DNA of 64,000 bases from contig QFXH01000006.1 in assembly GCA_003402345.1 (NCBI GenBank), positions 124,001-188,000 on the forward strand. Reading direction: 5' to 3'. The notes under the pieces were generated by a model. That model was not told the DNA's origin. It was given only the letters and a program-made list of their open reading frames with translations, and ran no database searches. Shown here piece by piece: positions 48,981-60,430 of this stretch. The position numbers and the translations under genes are program-made. Numbering within the stretch: position 1 is the stretch's first letter; every line of letters starts with the position of its first letter. Source of the DNA: Candidatus Nitrotoga sp. MKT. GTDB lineage: Bacteria > Pseudomonadota > Gammaproteobacteria > Burkholderiales > Gallionellaceae.

Positions 48981-49892
48981 TCACCTTTCGGTGTCTGACC
49001 TGTTGATCTCGGGAAAACGTCGTGAGCACACATTGTTTTTACCGCTTTTCTTTACTTCATACATTAATTCATCAGCAGCTTTAAGCATTGCAGGGAACGA
49101 ACGATCAGCTTCGCCGAACCATGCTATACCGATGCTGCCCTTCACGGGCGGGAAGTCAAGAAGTGCAGCGTTCACCGCAATGGAAATCTTCCGCCCTACT
49201 TCAATAGATGCTTCGTATCCAATTTCTAAAAGCAGAACGGCAAATTCGTCGCCGCCCAATCGTGCGACTCGATCGCTAGAGCGCGAGGCGCCTCGCAGAG
49301 CGCCGGCTGTCGCTTGCAGTGCCATATCCCCAGCATCGTGGCCCTTGGTGTCGTTAAGCTGTTTAAAATCGTCCAAATCCAGAATAATAAGAGCCAAGGG
49401 GTGTGCATAGCGCTTCGTGCGCTCGACTTCATCGGCGCCAGCCTCGAGAAAGGCTCGCCTGTTATGAAGCCCAGTCAGAACATCCCGGGTCGCGCGTTCG
49501 TGCTCTCTTTCAAATTGCAGACGAACCTGAGAGGCAAGGAGAGCTACCAGACTGTAGGTCATTAAGTGGGTTAATGCGTTTACCCACGGAATCCACTGGG
49601 CGCTGTATTGTCGCTCCGAAGCAATATCGCCCACGAGCCACATCACAGATGCAAGGAAAGCCATAGACAAACCATTCCTTTTTCCACCTACCCATGTAAT
49701 CACAAGCACCGACAGCACCGCCAAGGATGCAAAATCGAACTCGGCGTTAGTTGCTATCCGAAATGCAAGAATAAGCAGAAATACACCGACGCAGATTGAC
49801 CATACAACCCAGAGGCGCCAACCGGTCCAGAAGATACCAAGGAGGAAATTAGGAATCCTTGCCTTTTTCATATTTATTGAATCGGTCATCAA
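48981..49892 (-). CDS. membrane-bound GGDEF diguanylate cyclase
   Basis: DVLTGLHNRRAFLEAGADEVERTKRYAHPLALIILDLDDFKQLNDTKGHDAGD; DRVARLGGDEFAVLL. Confidence 0.93.
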   Translation of the reverse strand: MMTDSINMKKARIPNFLLGIFWTGWRLWVVWSICVGVFLLILAFRIATNAEFDFASLAVLSVLVITWVGGKRNGLSMAFLASVMWLVGDIASERQYSAQWIPWVNALTHLMTYSLVALLASQVRLQFEREHERATRDVLTGLHNRRAFLEAGADEVERTKRYAHPLALIILDLDDFKQLNDTKGHDAGDMALQATAGALRGASRSSDRVARLGGDEFAVLLLEIGYEASIEVGRKISIAVNAALLDFPPVKGSIGIAWFGEADRSFPAMLKAADELMYEVKKSGKNNVCSRRFPEINRSDTER

Positions 49893-50547
49893 ATAGTGAG
49901 CGGTTCGCTCTGTCCATTATTAAAAGTTGGGTGGCTTTGAACAAGCTCAGGCAAGACGGGTTTAAGTTTCAAAATGGCCGACTATGGCTCCCTGCATGAT
50001 GCGATATTATTTATCGCGGCCTTTCCAAATTTACACTTTATCTCCACTGCAAAATAATTCGGCAGCGCTACTCGTAAGGTGTTAAACAGTGTCCGGCATT
50101 GTTACATTTAGCATCTGCTTTTACTAGACTAACCACTTTAAGATAATTATTAAACAATGTGCTACGGGTTAATTCTTGTAATTTATGACACTGATTACTG
50201 GCAAAGTTTTGAAATTAAATAACAGCCCGTTATCCTCAATGCGTTGAGTAAATCATAAATCCTAAACCGGCCAAGCCGTAATCAAAAATGGCAGACTAGC
50301 TAAAAATCTTGCACAAAATCGATTACGGAAGGCCGAAAGATAAAGAATCACACCTCGTATATTAACAAGCGGCCACTACGTTGCTGTAATTTCACCAATG
50401 TTTATGGACTCAAAAATGTCCTTGATGAATATATCGTTCATCACAACAAAAATTCCAAGTAGCTTATCCCCACCGTAAAACCTCCACCAATAGATCATTC
50501 GAACCAACCGATGCTTAAGTTTCAAACTTTTTAACAGTGAAAAATTT

Positions 50548-52110
50548 ATGCAAACCTTAGATACCGAACACACACGTTCTTGTTGTATTCTGCGGCGGAT
50601 GAATAAACCTCTCAAAGGGATTGATGTATTCTTGGATTGGCTAACGCCTTCCCAACGTGGAAATGTGGCCAGTTACTTAATTGCATCGGGGCTAGTTGTG
50701 GCGGCTTTGCTTGGCAGACTGGCAATTGCACCAATAGAATCCGGGATGCCTTTCCTGACTTTTTTCCCTGCAGTAATGCTGGCTACCATACTCGCCGGAG
50801 CAGTGCCAGGTTTATTTGCCATGCTGGTTTCCGTCGTTCTGGCTAGCTACATGTTTATCCCCCCCTTCAATTCACTCTCATTGACTTTTAACGCCCACGT
50901 CTTCTGGACGAGTATCGTGTTTTGCGCAGAAGAAATGACCGTGATTTTCGTGGTTGAGGCGATGCATCGCCAACACAGCAGGTTTATCACCACAACCTAT
51001 TTGCTTGAGCAAATCAAAAAGAGCGAGCAGATATTACAAATTTCTGCGGCGGTCTTACGCGAAAGCGAGGAGCGCTTTCATGTCATGACCTCAAATGTGC
51101 CTGGCATTGTGTTTCAGTGTCACCGGACTGCTAGCGAGGATCAACTGAGGTTCACCTACGTCAGCAATGGCGCGGAGGCGCTGCTGGGCACAAACGCGAT
51201 GGCGATCCAGCTGGATGAGAACGAGTTTATCGGTCGCATAGTCGGGGAGCATTCGTGCGCCTTTCATAACAGTATGGCACGGTCGCAGGCAGATCTATCG
51301 CTGTGGAACTGGGAAGGAGCCATCCTTACGGCAGATGGACATATGAAATGGATTAATCTGCGTGCCACGCCACGCCGCCACGGCGATAATGTTTGCACAT
51401 GGGATGGTGTCGCGATCGATATTACCGAGAACAAAACCAATGAAGAAAAACTCCTACGTTCGAAAAACATGCTACGCGAGCTTTCCGCGCATCTTGAAAA
51501 CGTGCGCGAGGAGGAGCGAAAGCACATCGCGCGCGAGATTCACGATGAACTGGGACAGGTTCTTACCGCGCTGAGGATGGACGTTTCGCTGGCGCGCCTC
51601 AGTTTTGGCGAATCCAATCCGCAGCTCATGGAACGCCTGCGATCCATGACCCAACTCGTGGATCGCACAATCGATAGCGCACGGCACATCATATCGAGCT
51701 TGCGGCCAGGGGCTCTGAATCTTGGCATCGTCGCCGCACTGGAATGGCTGACGGAAGAGTTCAACGACTATACTGATATTCCCTGTAAACTGGTGATAGG
51801 TGACGGGGATCTAACCCTGAGTGAGTTTGCAGCGACAGCTGTATTCCGCATCATCCAAGAGTCGCTAACCAATATCACCCGCCATGCCGCGGCGACGCAG
51901 GTCGAAATCATTATGACCCGAACCGATAGCCACCTCTGCTTCGAGGTACGCGACAATGGAAAAGGATTCGATCTATATTCCGTTGCAAGCCACAAATCAT
52001 TCGGGCTGATCGGCATTCGCGAGCGGGTAGCAATCCTAGAAGGCGATTTAGCGATTGACAGCGAACCGGGGCGGGGTACGTGCGTTCGCGTGTGCGTTCC
52101 TGTGGCATAA
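50548..52110 (+). CDS. sensor histidine kinase (DUF4118-like membrane domain, PAS, HisKA_3/HATPase)
   Basis: EERKHIAREIHDELGQVLTALRMDVSLAR; HATPase motifs DNGKGFD, GIRERVAILEG. Confidence 0.93.
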   Translation: MQTLDTEHTRSCCILRRMNKPLKGIDVFLDWLTPSQRGNVASYLIASGLVVAALLGRLAIAPIESGMPFLTFFPAVMLATILAGAVPGLFAMLVSVVLASYMFIPPFNSLSLTFNAHVFWTSIVFCAEEMTVIFVVEAMHRQHSRFITTTYLLEQIKKSEQILQISAAVLRESEERFHVMTSNVPGIVFQCHRTASEDQLRFTYVSNGAEALLGTNAMAIQLDENEFIGRIVGEHSCAFHNSMARSQADLSLWNWEGAILTADGHMKWINLRATPRRHGDNVCTWDGVAIDITENKTNEEKLLRSKNMLRELSAHLENVREEERKHIAREIHDELGQVLTALRMDVSLARLSFGESNPQLMERLRSMTQLVDRTIDSARHIISSLRPGALNLGIVAALEWLTEEFNDYTDIPCKLVIGDGDLTLSEFAATAVFRIIQESLTNITRHAAATQVEIIMTRTDSHLCFEVRDNGKGFDLYSVASHKSFGLIGIRERVAILEGDLAIDSEPGRGTCVRVCVPVA

Positions 52111-52141
52111 TCAAACGCTCCAGGATGTACGTTGTATTTCC

Positions 52142-52774
52142 ATGATTAGAATAATTATTGCCGATGACCATGCCATTGTCCGGCATGGACTCAAACAAAT
52201 TCTTTCGCTCACTCCCGATATTATGGTTGTGGGAGAATCCGGCTATAGCGATGAACTTCTAAATATACTCGCGCGGGTTTCTTGCGATCTCGTTCTACTC
52301 GATATGAATATGCCGGGCTTGGCAGGCGTGGATCTGATTAAACGAATACGCACGGAGTGCCCGGATCTGCCTATTCTGGTACTGAGTATGCATATCGAGG
52401 GACAGATCGCCAGCCGAGCGCTTAAAGCTGGCGCCGCTGGCTATCTTACCAAGGATAGCGACCCGGAAATCCTCGTTGGAGCCATTCGAAAAGTTGGCTC
52501 TGGCGGAAGGTTCGTCGATGCTGCTTTAGTCGAAACGCTCGTGTTTGACCATAATCTGGAAAACCGCGCTCCGCATGAAGGATTATCGGCGCGCGAACTT
52601 CAGGTGTTTCTCATGCTTGCCTCAGGCAAGACAGTAAGCAAGATTGCCGATGAACTGAACTTGAGCATCAAAACCGTCAGCACGCATAAATGCCGCTTCA
52701 TGCTGAAAATGAACATCCAAACCAAAACTGACCTAGTTCGCTACGCTATCCGGCATCAGCTGATCGATGGCTGA
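52142..52774 (+). CDS. LuxR/NarL-family response regulator
   Basis: IRIIIADDHAIVRHGLKQIL, LLDMNMPG, LSARELQVFLMLASGKTVSKIADELNLSIKTVSTHKCRFMLKM. Confidence 0.95.
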   Translation: MIRIIIADDHAIVRHGLKQILSLTPDIMVVGESGYSDELLNILARVSCDLVLLDMNMPGLAGVDLIKRIRTECPDLPILVLSMHIEGQIASRALKAGAAGYLTKDSDPEILVGAIRKVGSGGRFVDAALVETLVFDHNLENRAPHEGLSARELQVFLMLASGKTVSKIADELNLSIKTVSTHKCRFMLKMNIQTKTDLVRYAIRHQLIDG

Positions 52775-53290
52775 AACTCGGGGTGCACCTGGTCGATACA
52801 TCCCTCCCTGCCTTGCAGTTCAATCCCATTCGTGTAGGAAATTTCTTATATGCGATGTCGGCGAATCAGCTATTAAAAATCAGACTGCGCCGACTTCATT
52901 TTATGTCATATGGAGTAGATGATTAGCCTAACCGGAATTGAACTTTTCACTATAATCATTGGTAACCGGTTAAAAACCTAATCAATTTAATTGGTCAGGA
53001 AAGCCGATCTGTTACAGATGTGTAGTTATCGTCTACAACACTTTGTAATAGCTAAATTTTCTCAAAAACAAACATCGATAAACTTTGTAACAAAGTATAG
53101 TGCAAGGTATCAAGTTAAAGCTCATTTTTAACAAAAATAACCAGTATATAAGTGGCAATAACGCACAAAATTTGCGCCTTCACTGCATTTTCGCTGTTGC
53201 CGATAAAATACTTAATGCGCAGATGTTTTTTCATTTACTTGAAGAACAATTCACCACTTCGGCAGTGCAATCGAAGACAAGCGAGACGCA

Positions 53291-56200
53291 ATGAACGCGC
53301 GTCTGATTCTGGCCGTCCTACTGCCCTTCATCGCCTGTGCAGCGCAATGGCTACTCTGGGACACCCTCAAGCCTTACGTCTGGTTTCTCTTTTTTCCCAC
53401 AGCGTTTTTCAGCGCCTGGATCGGCGGTCTCATTGGTGGCCTTGCATCGACGGTCATTGGCACATTGTTAGTCTGGTACATCTTCATACCACCAGCCTTC
53501 TCTTTCACGCTCGACAATCCCGCGTCCGCTTTTTCCATCGTGGTGTTCGTCTTTATGGGCTGCCTTTTTGCTTTTTTCTTCGCACGCCTGCAACACTCGA
53601 TACGCCGTACCGACGAGGCACTGGCCACGGCCAAGGCAGCGAACGAAAAGATCAGCCAGCTTTATCAAAAAACACTGGAGCTGGACACGCTGAAGAGCCA
53701 GTTTTTCGCCAATGTCAGCCACGAGCTGCGCACCCCCCTTACCCTCATTCTCGCGCCGCTGGAGCGGCGTCTGCTCCGTCCTGTCAGCTCTGGCTTTTCC
53801 GAGACGGAACGCCACGAAACCGAGATCATGCTGCGCAACGCGCGCCTGCTCTACCGCCATGTCACCGACCTGCTCGATGCCGCTAAGCTCGAGGCCGGTC
53901 GCATGACGCTGGCTTGGACACGGCTCGATCTCGCCCACCTCGCGCGGACCGTGGCTAGCCACTTCGAATCACTGGCCGCGGAACGTCATATCAATTACAG
54001 CGTGACCGTTCCAGATGTGCTGATGGCCGAAGCGGACGGCGAAAAATTGCAGCGTATGCTGATTAACCTGCTTTCCAACGCCTTTAAATTTACGCCCGAT
54101 GGCGGCGCCATCACCCTGCGCCTATCCGAACAGAACGGTAACGCGCTGATCGAAGTGCAGGATAATGGCCCCGGCGTACCCGTCACGTTGCGCGAGACGA
54201 TATTCGAGCGTTTCCGGCAGGGCGAGGCAGACGTACAGCGGCGCTATGGCGGCACCGGCCTCGGGCTGTCCATCGTCAAGGATTTCGTTGAATTACATGG
54301 CGGCACTGTGATGCTGTGTGAGGCTCCGGGCGGTGGCGCGTTATTTTCGGTGCAGCTGCCGCTCACTGCGCCGGCAGGTACGGCGCTTGGCGATGCGGTG
54401 CCGCTCGACGAGGTGATCGATCGCCAGGCGGTCGAGGAACTGGAAGTGCGCGCGCCGACTGCGACCCTGGGCGAAGCGCAAACCACTGGTGCCGACGCAC
54501 CGCTGGTGCTGGTGGTCGAGGATAACGTCGACATGAACGAATTTATTGCCGCCACCCTGCGCCCCCATTACCGGGTTGCCTGCGCCTATGACGGCTGTGA
54601 GGGTAGGGACAAGGCGTTGGCGCTACATCCCGATCTGATCCTCTCCGACGTGATGATGCCGGTGTTGAGCGGCGACGAGATGGTGCGTGCGCTACGGCGC
54701 CACCCCGACATGGAAAATGTGCCCATCGTCATGCTTACCGCCAAGGCCGACGACGACCTCCGTGTGCGCTTGCTCAAGCAAGGTGTGCAGGACTATCTCA
54801 ACAAACCATTTTCTACAGAGGAATTGCTGGCTCGGATAGGTGGACTGATAGCATCGCGACAGCGCACTGTGGAGACACTGAGTCGTAGCGCGGAGCGGCT
54901 GCGCCGATTGGCCGAAGTCGTCGAGAAGATCGCGGCGGTGCGTGACCTGCCGAGCCTCATGACCATTGCTCGCCGCGCTGTGTGCGAACTGACCGGCGCC
55001 GATGGCGCCACCCTGATACTGCGCGAAGATGGATATTGCCACTACGTCGACGAGGATGCCATCAGCCCATTGTGGAAGGGTCAGCGCTTCCCGCTCGAAT
55101 CCTGTATTTCCGGCTGGGCCATGCTCCACGCCGAAGCGGCCGTCATCGAAGATATCTATGCCGATCCACGGATCCTTTACGCCACCTATCGTCCCACCTT
55201 CGTCAAGAGCCTTTCCATGGTGCCGATCGGACGGGAAACCCCGGTGGGTGCCATCGGTTGCTACTGGGCTAAGCGACATAAGGCCAGCACCGAGGAACTC
55301 GAGTTGCAGCAGGCGCTGGCCGACGCCATGTCAGTGGGGCTGGTTAACCTCAATCTCTATCAGAGCATGGCAAGCGCCCGGCAGGCCGCAGAACAATCTA
55401 CAGCCTCGCTGAAAGAGGCACAACGCCTTGCGGGCATCGGCAATTGGGTGTGGGACATCCAAAGCGACACACACATTTGGTCGGAGGAGATCTATCACAT
55501 CTACGGCCGCGACCCGGCCTTGCCTCCGGCTATTTACCCAGAGGTTCAGAAGTACTTCACTCCAGAAAGTTGGGTAGCTCTCTCCGCCGCCGTGGAGAGG
55601 AGCTTGTCGGAAGGAGTTCCCTACGAATGCGATGCTGAATTGGTGCGCCCACCTGACTGTCCCTGCCGCTGGATTGCTGCCCGTGGCGATGCCACCCGTG
55701 ATGCCCACGGAAACATCATTAACCTGCATGGTACGGTACAGGACATCACTGAGCGCAAGCGGGTGGAGCAGGCTCATCGTGAAAGTGAGGAGAGATTGGC
55801 AGTCATTATCAACTCGGCAATGGATGGAGTCATCTCCGTGAATGAGCAGCAGCGGATACGCCTATTTAACCCTGCTGCCGGACAGATGTTCGGCCTGAGT
55901 ACGGCGGAGGCTATAGGCCAGCCTTTGTCGCGGCTCATCCCGGAACGATTCCACAGCGCGCACGAGAGCCATATCCGGAATTTCGCGCATACGGGTATGA
56001 CGGCACGCCGCATGGGCGTGTTGGGTGAAATCAGCGGAATGCGCGCCAATGGCGAGGAGTTTCCCATCGAAGCGTCCATTTCTCAAAACACCATCGCCGG
56101 AAAAAAACTTTTCACAGTGATCTTGCGCGACATCACCGAACGCAAACAGGCCGAGAATGAAATCCACCGCCTCAACCTTGACCTTGAGCAACGCGTAACC

Positions 56201-56920
56201 GAGCGCACTGCCGAACTAACCGCTGCCAACCGCGAGCTGGATAGTTTTGCTTATGCTGTCGCGCACGATCTACGCGCACCGCTACGGGCCATGAGTGGCT
56301 TCAGCCAGGCCTTGCGGGAGGATTACGGCGGCCAATTGCAGGGCGAAGCAATGGTTTACCTGGAGCAGATTGGCCTCGCCAGCCGCAAAATGAGCGACTT
56401 GATTGACGGTCTGCTCACCCTCTCGCGCAGCACGCGTGGCGGATTGCAATACGAAGTAGTGGACATTTCCGCCCTGTCAAAGCGCTTGCTGGTCGAACTG
56501 GCGCAAAGCGACCCCGAACGGCAGGTAACAATAGAAGTGGAAGCCGGGTTACAGGCGCGCGGCGATACACGCATGATCGAAGTAATGATGCGCAACTTGC
56601 TGGGCAATGCCTGGAAATACACAGCACATATGAAGGAACCGAACATCTGCGTGTATGCCGAGGAACGGGATAACGCGCACCTTTTCTGCGTTGCCGACAA
56701 CGGTGCCGGTTTTGACATGGCTCACGCCAACCGGTTGTTCAAGCCCTTCCAGCGCTTGCACCGCCAGGAAGAGTTCCCCGGTATCGGCATTGGCTTGGCT
56801 ACCGTGCAGCGTATTGTGGACCGCCATGGCGGAGTAATTGAGGCACGAGGAGAGCCGGGCAAGGGCGCGACATTTTGTTTTACCTTGTCAGACACGCCTG
56901 CAGATTTGGTACGGAATTAA
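53291..56920 (+). CDS. hybrid sensor histidine kinase with two kinase cores, receiver, GAF and PAS domains
   Basis: FFANVSHELRTPLTLILAPLERR (kinase 1); VVEDNVDMNEF...DLILSDVMMPVLSGDE (REC); YAVAHDLRAPLRAMSGFSQAL (kinase 2). Confidence 0.93.
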   Translation: MNARLILAVLLPFIACAAQWLLWDTLKPYVWFLFFPTAFFSAWIGGLIGGLASTVIGTLLVWYIFIPPAFSFTLDNPASAFSIVVFVFMGCLFAFFFARLQHSIRRTDEALATAKAANEKISQLYQKTLELDTLKSQFFANVSHELRTPLTLILAPLERRLLRPVSSGFSETERHETEIMLRNARLLYRHVTDLLDAAKLEAGRMTLAWTRLDLAHLARTVASHFESLAAERHINYSVTVPDVLMAEADGEKLQRMLINLLSNAFKFTPDGGAITLRLSEQNGNALIEVQDNGPGVPVTLRETIFERFRQGEADVQRRYGGTGLGLSIVKDFVELHGGTVMLCEAPGGGALFSVQLPLTAPAGTALGDAVPLDEVIDRQAVEELEVRAPTATLGEAQTTGADAPLVLVVEDNVDMNEFIAATLRPHYRVACAYDGCEGRDKALALHPDLILSDVMMPVLSGDEMVRALRRHPDMENVPIVMLTAKADDDLRVRLLKQGVQDYLNKPFSTEELLARIGGLIASRQRTVETLSRSAERLRRLAEVVEKIAAVRDLPSLMTIARRAVCELTGADGATLILREDGYCHYVDEDAISPLWKGQRFPLESCISGWAMLHAEAAVIEDIYADPRILYATYRPTFVKSLSMVPIGRETPVGAIGCYWAKRHKASTEELELQQALADAMSVGLVNLNLYQSMASARQAAEQSTASLKEAQRLAGIGNWVWDIQSDTHIWSEEIYHIYGRDPALPPAIYPEVQKYFTPESWVALSAAVERSLSEGVPYECDAELVRPPDCPCRWIAARGDATRDAHGNIINLHGTVQDITERKRVEQAHRESEERLAVIINSAMDGVISVNEQQRIRLFNPAAGQMFGLSTAEAIGQPLSRLIPERFHSAHESHIRNFAHTGMTARRMGVLGEISGMRANGEEFPIEASISQNTIAGKKLFTVILRDITERKQAENEIHRLNLDLEQRVTERTAELTAANRELDSFAYAVAHDLRAPLRAMSGFSQALREDYGGQLQGEAMVYLEQIGLASRKMSDLIDGLLTLSRSTRGGLQYEVVDISALSKRLLVELAQSDPERQVTIEVEAGLQARGDTRMIEVMMRNLLGNAWKYTAHMKEPNICVYAEERDNAHLFCVADNGAGFDMAHANRLFKPFQRLHRQEEFPGIGIGLATVQRIVDRHGGVIEARGEPGKGATFCFTLSDTPADLVRN

Positions 56921-56935
56921 CAGGAGACTTACATA

Positions 56936-57376
56936 ATGCAAACAAAAACCATCTTACTGGTGGAAGATAACCCCCAGGACGAAATGCTTACCCTACGGGC
57001 CTTGCGCCGCGCCAATCTGGCTAATCGGATAGACGTCGTACGGGACGGTCAGCAGGCATTGGACTACCTCTTCCGAGAAGGCGAGTTTGCAGGCCTCGAA
57101 GCACCCTGCCTTCCCACCGTAGTGCTACTCGATATTGGCCTGCCGCGTCTGTCCGGCTTGGAAGTGTTGGAACGGCTGCGCGCCGATGTACGCACCGAGT
57201 TATTACCGGTGGTTATCCTGACCTCCTCAGATGAAGAACATGACCGTTTGAAGAGCTACAAAAATCATGCCAACAGTTTCGTCAGGAAGCCGGTGGACTT
57301 CACCGAATTTGCCGAGACTGTTGTACGCTTGGGTGTCTACTGGCTGGCGACCAATGAACCGCCACCAGAAAGGTGA
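56936..57376 (+). CDS. single-domain response regulator (Rcp1-like)
   Basis: [63 protein letters not shown]. Confidence 0.95.
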   Translation: MQTKTILLVEDNPQDEMLTLRALRRANLANRIDVVRDGQQALDYLFREGEFAGLEAPCLPTVVLLDIGLPRLSGLEVLERLRADVRTELLPVVILTSSDEEHDRLKSYKNHANSFVRKPVDFTEFAETVVRLGVYWLATNEPPPER

Positions 57377-57380
57377 AGTC

Positions 57381-59981
57381 GTGATAGATCGCCCACTGAA
57401 ACTCCTCATTATTGAGGACATTCCCGCTGACTTTCTTTTGCTTGAGCGCAATCTGCGTCAAAACGGAATTGCGGCGGAGTGGCGGCGTATCAGCAATGAT
57501 ATGGAACTGACTGATGCGCTGCAAACAGAATGGGATGTGGTGCTCGCGGATTTCAATGTGCCAGGCATGGATTTTCGCACGACCCTGCTACGTATCCAAG
57601 CACATCGTCCCGATCTGCCGGTGATCATGGTGTCCGGCAGCGTCGGCGAGGAAACGGCGGTCGAGCTGCTGCGCTTGGGCATGGTGGATTTCATCCTCAA
57701 GGATCATTTGGCCCGTCTGCCCGCCGCTATCCGACGGGCCCTGGTCGAAGCCAATGAACAGAGAGCCCGTCAGGCCGCCGAAATGGCGCTGTATAAGCTC
57801 GCCCAGGCTGTAGAGCAGAGTCCGGCGAGTATCGCCATCATCGACCTCAATGCTAATATCGAATATGTAAACGAATCCTATTTACGCATAACCGGCAACA
57901 GTCGCGAAGAGGTCATAGGCCAAAATCAACGTCTGCCGCATTCAGACAAAACCCCGCAGAGCACTTACGATGCTCTATGGACGAGCATGGCAGAGGGCAA
58001 AACATGGCAGGGAGAGTTCTACAATAAGCGAAAAAACGGCAGCGAATTTATCGCGCACGCCATCATTAGTCCTATCCGCCAGCCGGACGGGCGCATTACG
58101 CACTACGTGGAGATTAAGGAAGATATTACTGAACGCAAGAAAGCGGAAGCCAGTATTGTATATCTCAACCGTGTATATGCCATGTTCAGCGGCATCAACA
58201 CGCTTATCGTGCGGGTACGCGAACGCGACGAACTATTCAGGGACGCGTGCCGGATCGCAGTCGAAATAGGCGGGTTCCGCATGGCCATGATAGCCATCGG
58301 GGATCAAAGCGCAATAAATATTGTTCCGGTCGCCTCTGCGGGCAAGGATGAGGAGCTTCTGACCGCCATCAAAGGTGTATTGTCATCAAGTGAGACTGCA
58401 CCAAATACCATGCTCGCGCGGGCGATAAGGGAGAAAAAGCCCGTCGTATCAAACGATTTAAAAAGCGAGCCTAGGGTTTTGTACAACAAGGAATACACCG
58501 AATCAGAAGTTCGCTCAATGGCTGTTTTGCCGCTCATTGTTTCGGATGAAGCAATAGGCGTGTTCGCGCTGTATGCTAGCGAGCGCGAATTCTTCCATGG
58601 GGAAGAAATGAAGCTGTTGACCGAACTGACTGGCGACATCGCGTTCGCGATGGATCACATCAAAAAAGAGCAGCAGCTAAATTATCTGGCCTACTACGAC
58701 GTTATCACCGGACTGCCCAACCGCAGCTTGATTCATGACCGCCTGGGTCAAGGAGTGATTGCGGCACGGCGCAACAATTGGCTATTGGCGGTATTGTCAG
58801 TCAGTCTAGATAATTTCAAGGTGGTCATTGACACGCTAGGGCACAGTATCGGCGATGGTCTGCTGCAGGAAATCGCGCGCCGCTTCGCGGCATGCTTGGA
58901 CGATACTGGCACGGTCGGATGCATGGGTGGGGACGAATTTTGCATCATACTACCGGAAATTGGCCGTAGCGAGGACGCGGCAATGATGGCGCGCAAAGTG
59001 ATCGACAGTTGCGTCGGGCCGCACCTAATTGAAGGCTACGAGCTGTTTGTCTCAGTTAGTGTCGGCATTACCTTGTTCCCGGACGATGCCGTTGATAGCG
59101 CGGCTCTGATCCATAACGCCCATACAGCGATGTACCGGGCCAAGAACCAGGGGTGCAATATCTACCAGTTTTTTACAATGGAGATGAACCGCAACACGCA
59201 AGACAAGATGCGGATGGAAATAGACCTTCGTCACGCACTGAGCAATGGCGAATTTCTGCTCTATTACCAGCCCAAAGTGAGTTGCACCACCAGAAAAATC
59301 ACAGGCTTTGAAGCGCTGCTGCGTTGGCAGCATCCTGTGCGTGGATTGGTGGAGCCAGATGCGTTCATTCCGTTGTTGGAGGAAACCGGCCTGATCGTTC
59401 CGGTCGGCGAATGGGTGCTAACTACTGCCTGCGCACAATTGCGGTGCTGGCACGATGAGGGACTGGGGATGCACAGCATGGCGGTTAATATCTCCGAGCG
59501 GCAAATCCATGTCGCCGATCTGTGCAAGACGGTGCGACAGGCGCTGACGGCAAGCGCACTGGCACCTATTCATCTGGAGCTGGAACTGACCGAGAGCCAC
59601 TTGATGAAAGATGCGGATGGAGTCATCGGCATCCTGGAGCGAATCAAGGCAATCGGCGTGAAGATTACAGTGGACGATTTCGGTACCGGCTATTCTAGTC
59701 TGGCCTATCTTAAGCGCTTTCCAATCGACAATTTAAAGATAGACCGAGCCTTTGTTCAGAACATCATAGCCGATCCCGACGACATTTCGATAACTCGCGC
59801 CATCATCACCATGGCGCATAGCCTGAAGCTCAAAGTGGTGGCCGAAGGAGTAGAGACCGAGGGGCAGCTGGGTCTTCTGATCGCCAACTATTGTGACGAG
59901 GTTCAAGGCTATTATTTCAGCCGGCCGCTGCCGGCCAAAGAAGTGACAACTCTACTGCGCGAGGGTCGAACGCTGGAGTAA
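57381..59981 (+). CDS. REC-PAS-GAF-GGDEF-EAL response regulator
   Basis: [18 protein letters not shown]...[56 protein letters not shown] start at 57381. Confidence 0.93.
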   Translation: MIDRPLKLLIIEDIPADFLLLERNLRQNGIAAEWRRISNDMELTDALQTEWDVVLADFNVPGMDFRTTLLRIQAHRPDLPVIMVSGSVGEETAVELLRLGMVDFILKDHLARLPAAIRRALVEANEQRARQAAEMALYKLAQAVEQSPASIAIIDLNANIEYVNESYLRITGNSREEVIGQNQRLPHSDKTPQSTYDALWTSMAEGKTWQGEFYNKRKNGSEFIAHAIISPIRQPDGRITHYVEIKEDITERKKAEASIVYLNRVYAMFSGINTLIVRVRERDELFRDACRIAVEIGGFRMAMIAIGDQSAINIVPVASAGKDEELLTAIKGVLSSSETAPNTMLARAIREKKPVVSNDLKSEPRVLYNKEYTESEVRSMAVLPLIVSDEAIGVFALYASEREFFHGEEMKLLTELTGDIAFAMDHIKKEQQLNYLAYYDVITGLPNRSLIHDRLGQGVIAARRNNWLLAVLSVSLDNFKVVIDTLGHSIGDGLLQEIARRFAACLDDTGTVGCMGGDEFCIILPEIGRSEDAAMMARKVIDSCVGPHLIEGYELFVSVSVGITLFPDDAVDSAALIHNAHTAMYRAKNQGCNIYQFFTMEMNRNTQDKMRMEIDLRHALSNGEFLLYYQPKVSCTTRKITGFEALLRWQHPVRGLVEPDAFIPLLEETGLIVPVGEWVLTTACAQLRCWHDEGLGMHSMAVNISERQIHVADLCKTVRQALTASALAPIHLELELTESHLMKDADGVIGILERIKAIGVKITVDDFGTGYSSLAYLKRFPIDNLKIDRAFVQNIIADPDDISITRAIITMAHSLKLKVVAEGVETEGQLGLLIANYCDEVQGYYFSRPLPAKEVTTLLREGRTLE

Positions 59982-60084
59982 GGTAAGTTGAAAAAAAAGA
60001 TACGAACGTTTTGATAAACTTAAAACGGAGGTATCACATGAAAGCCTTGATGCCAACCCAATCTTCCCAGGAGTCAGCGCAGTG

Positions 60085-60430
60085 ATGTGGACTAGCCAGA
60101 AATTGGCACGGCTGTGGGAGCGCGTAGACCTGCTGCGAGACGCGGTGACGGGAAACCCACGTTTGCCTTTGCGCTTGTCACTCAAGCCCCCCAAGTTCAG
60201 CCGACATTACGGATCGTTTTAACGAGGTTCGCGCTTGGGCTGCTGAATTGGCGGCCACAGATTCCATCCGCGTGGAGTGGCAAGAACTTCTACACCGCAT
60301 TCAGGGAGCACAAAAAATGCCGGCCTGCGTGCAGGTCAAGACGCTTAAAGATGCCTTGATACCACTAGACAAGCGCAAAGATTGGGATCGCTTCTCGGCT
60401 CAAGTTTCCGCCACCCGGCAAGCGCACCAG
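60085..60430 (+). pseudogene. truncated, frameshifted JetD-like (DUF3322, Wadjet) N-terminal fragment
   Basis: MWTSQKLARLWERVDLLRDAVTGNPRLPLRLSLKPP then, after a frameshift at a C6 run, SSADITDRFNEVRAWAAELAATDSIRVEWQELLHRIQGAQKMPACVQVKTLKDALIPLDKRKDWDRFSAQVSATRQAHQP. Confidence 0.6.

Noticed and set aside
53152-53886. 244-aa plus-strand ORF overlapping the hybrid kinase start
   Set aside because: Out-of-frame overlap with a clear histidine kinase; composition (RAAHPPYPHSRAAG) is non-protein-like.
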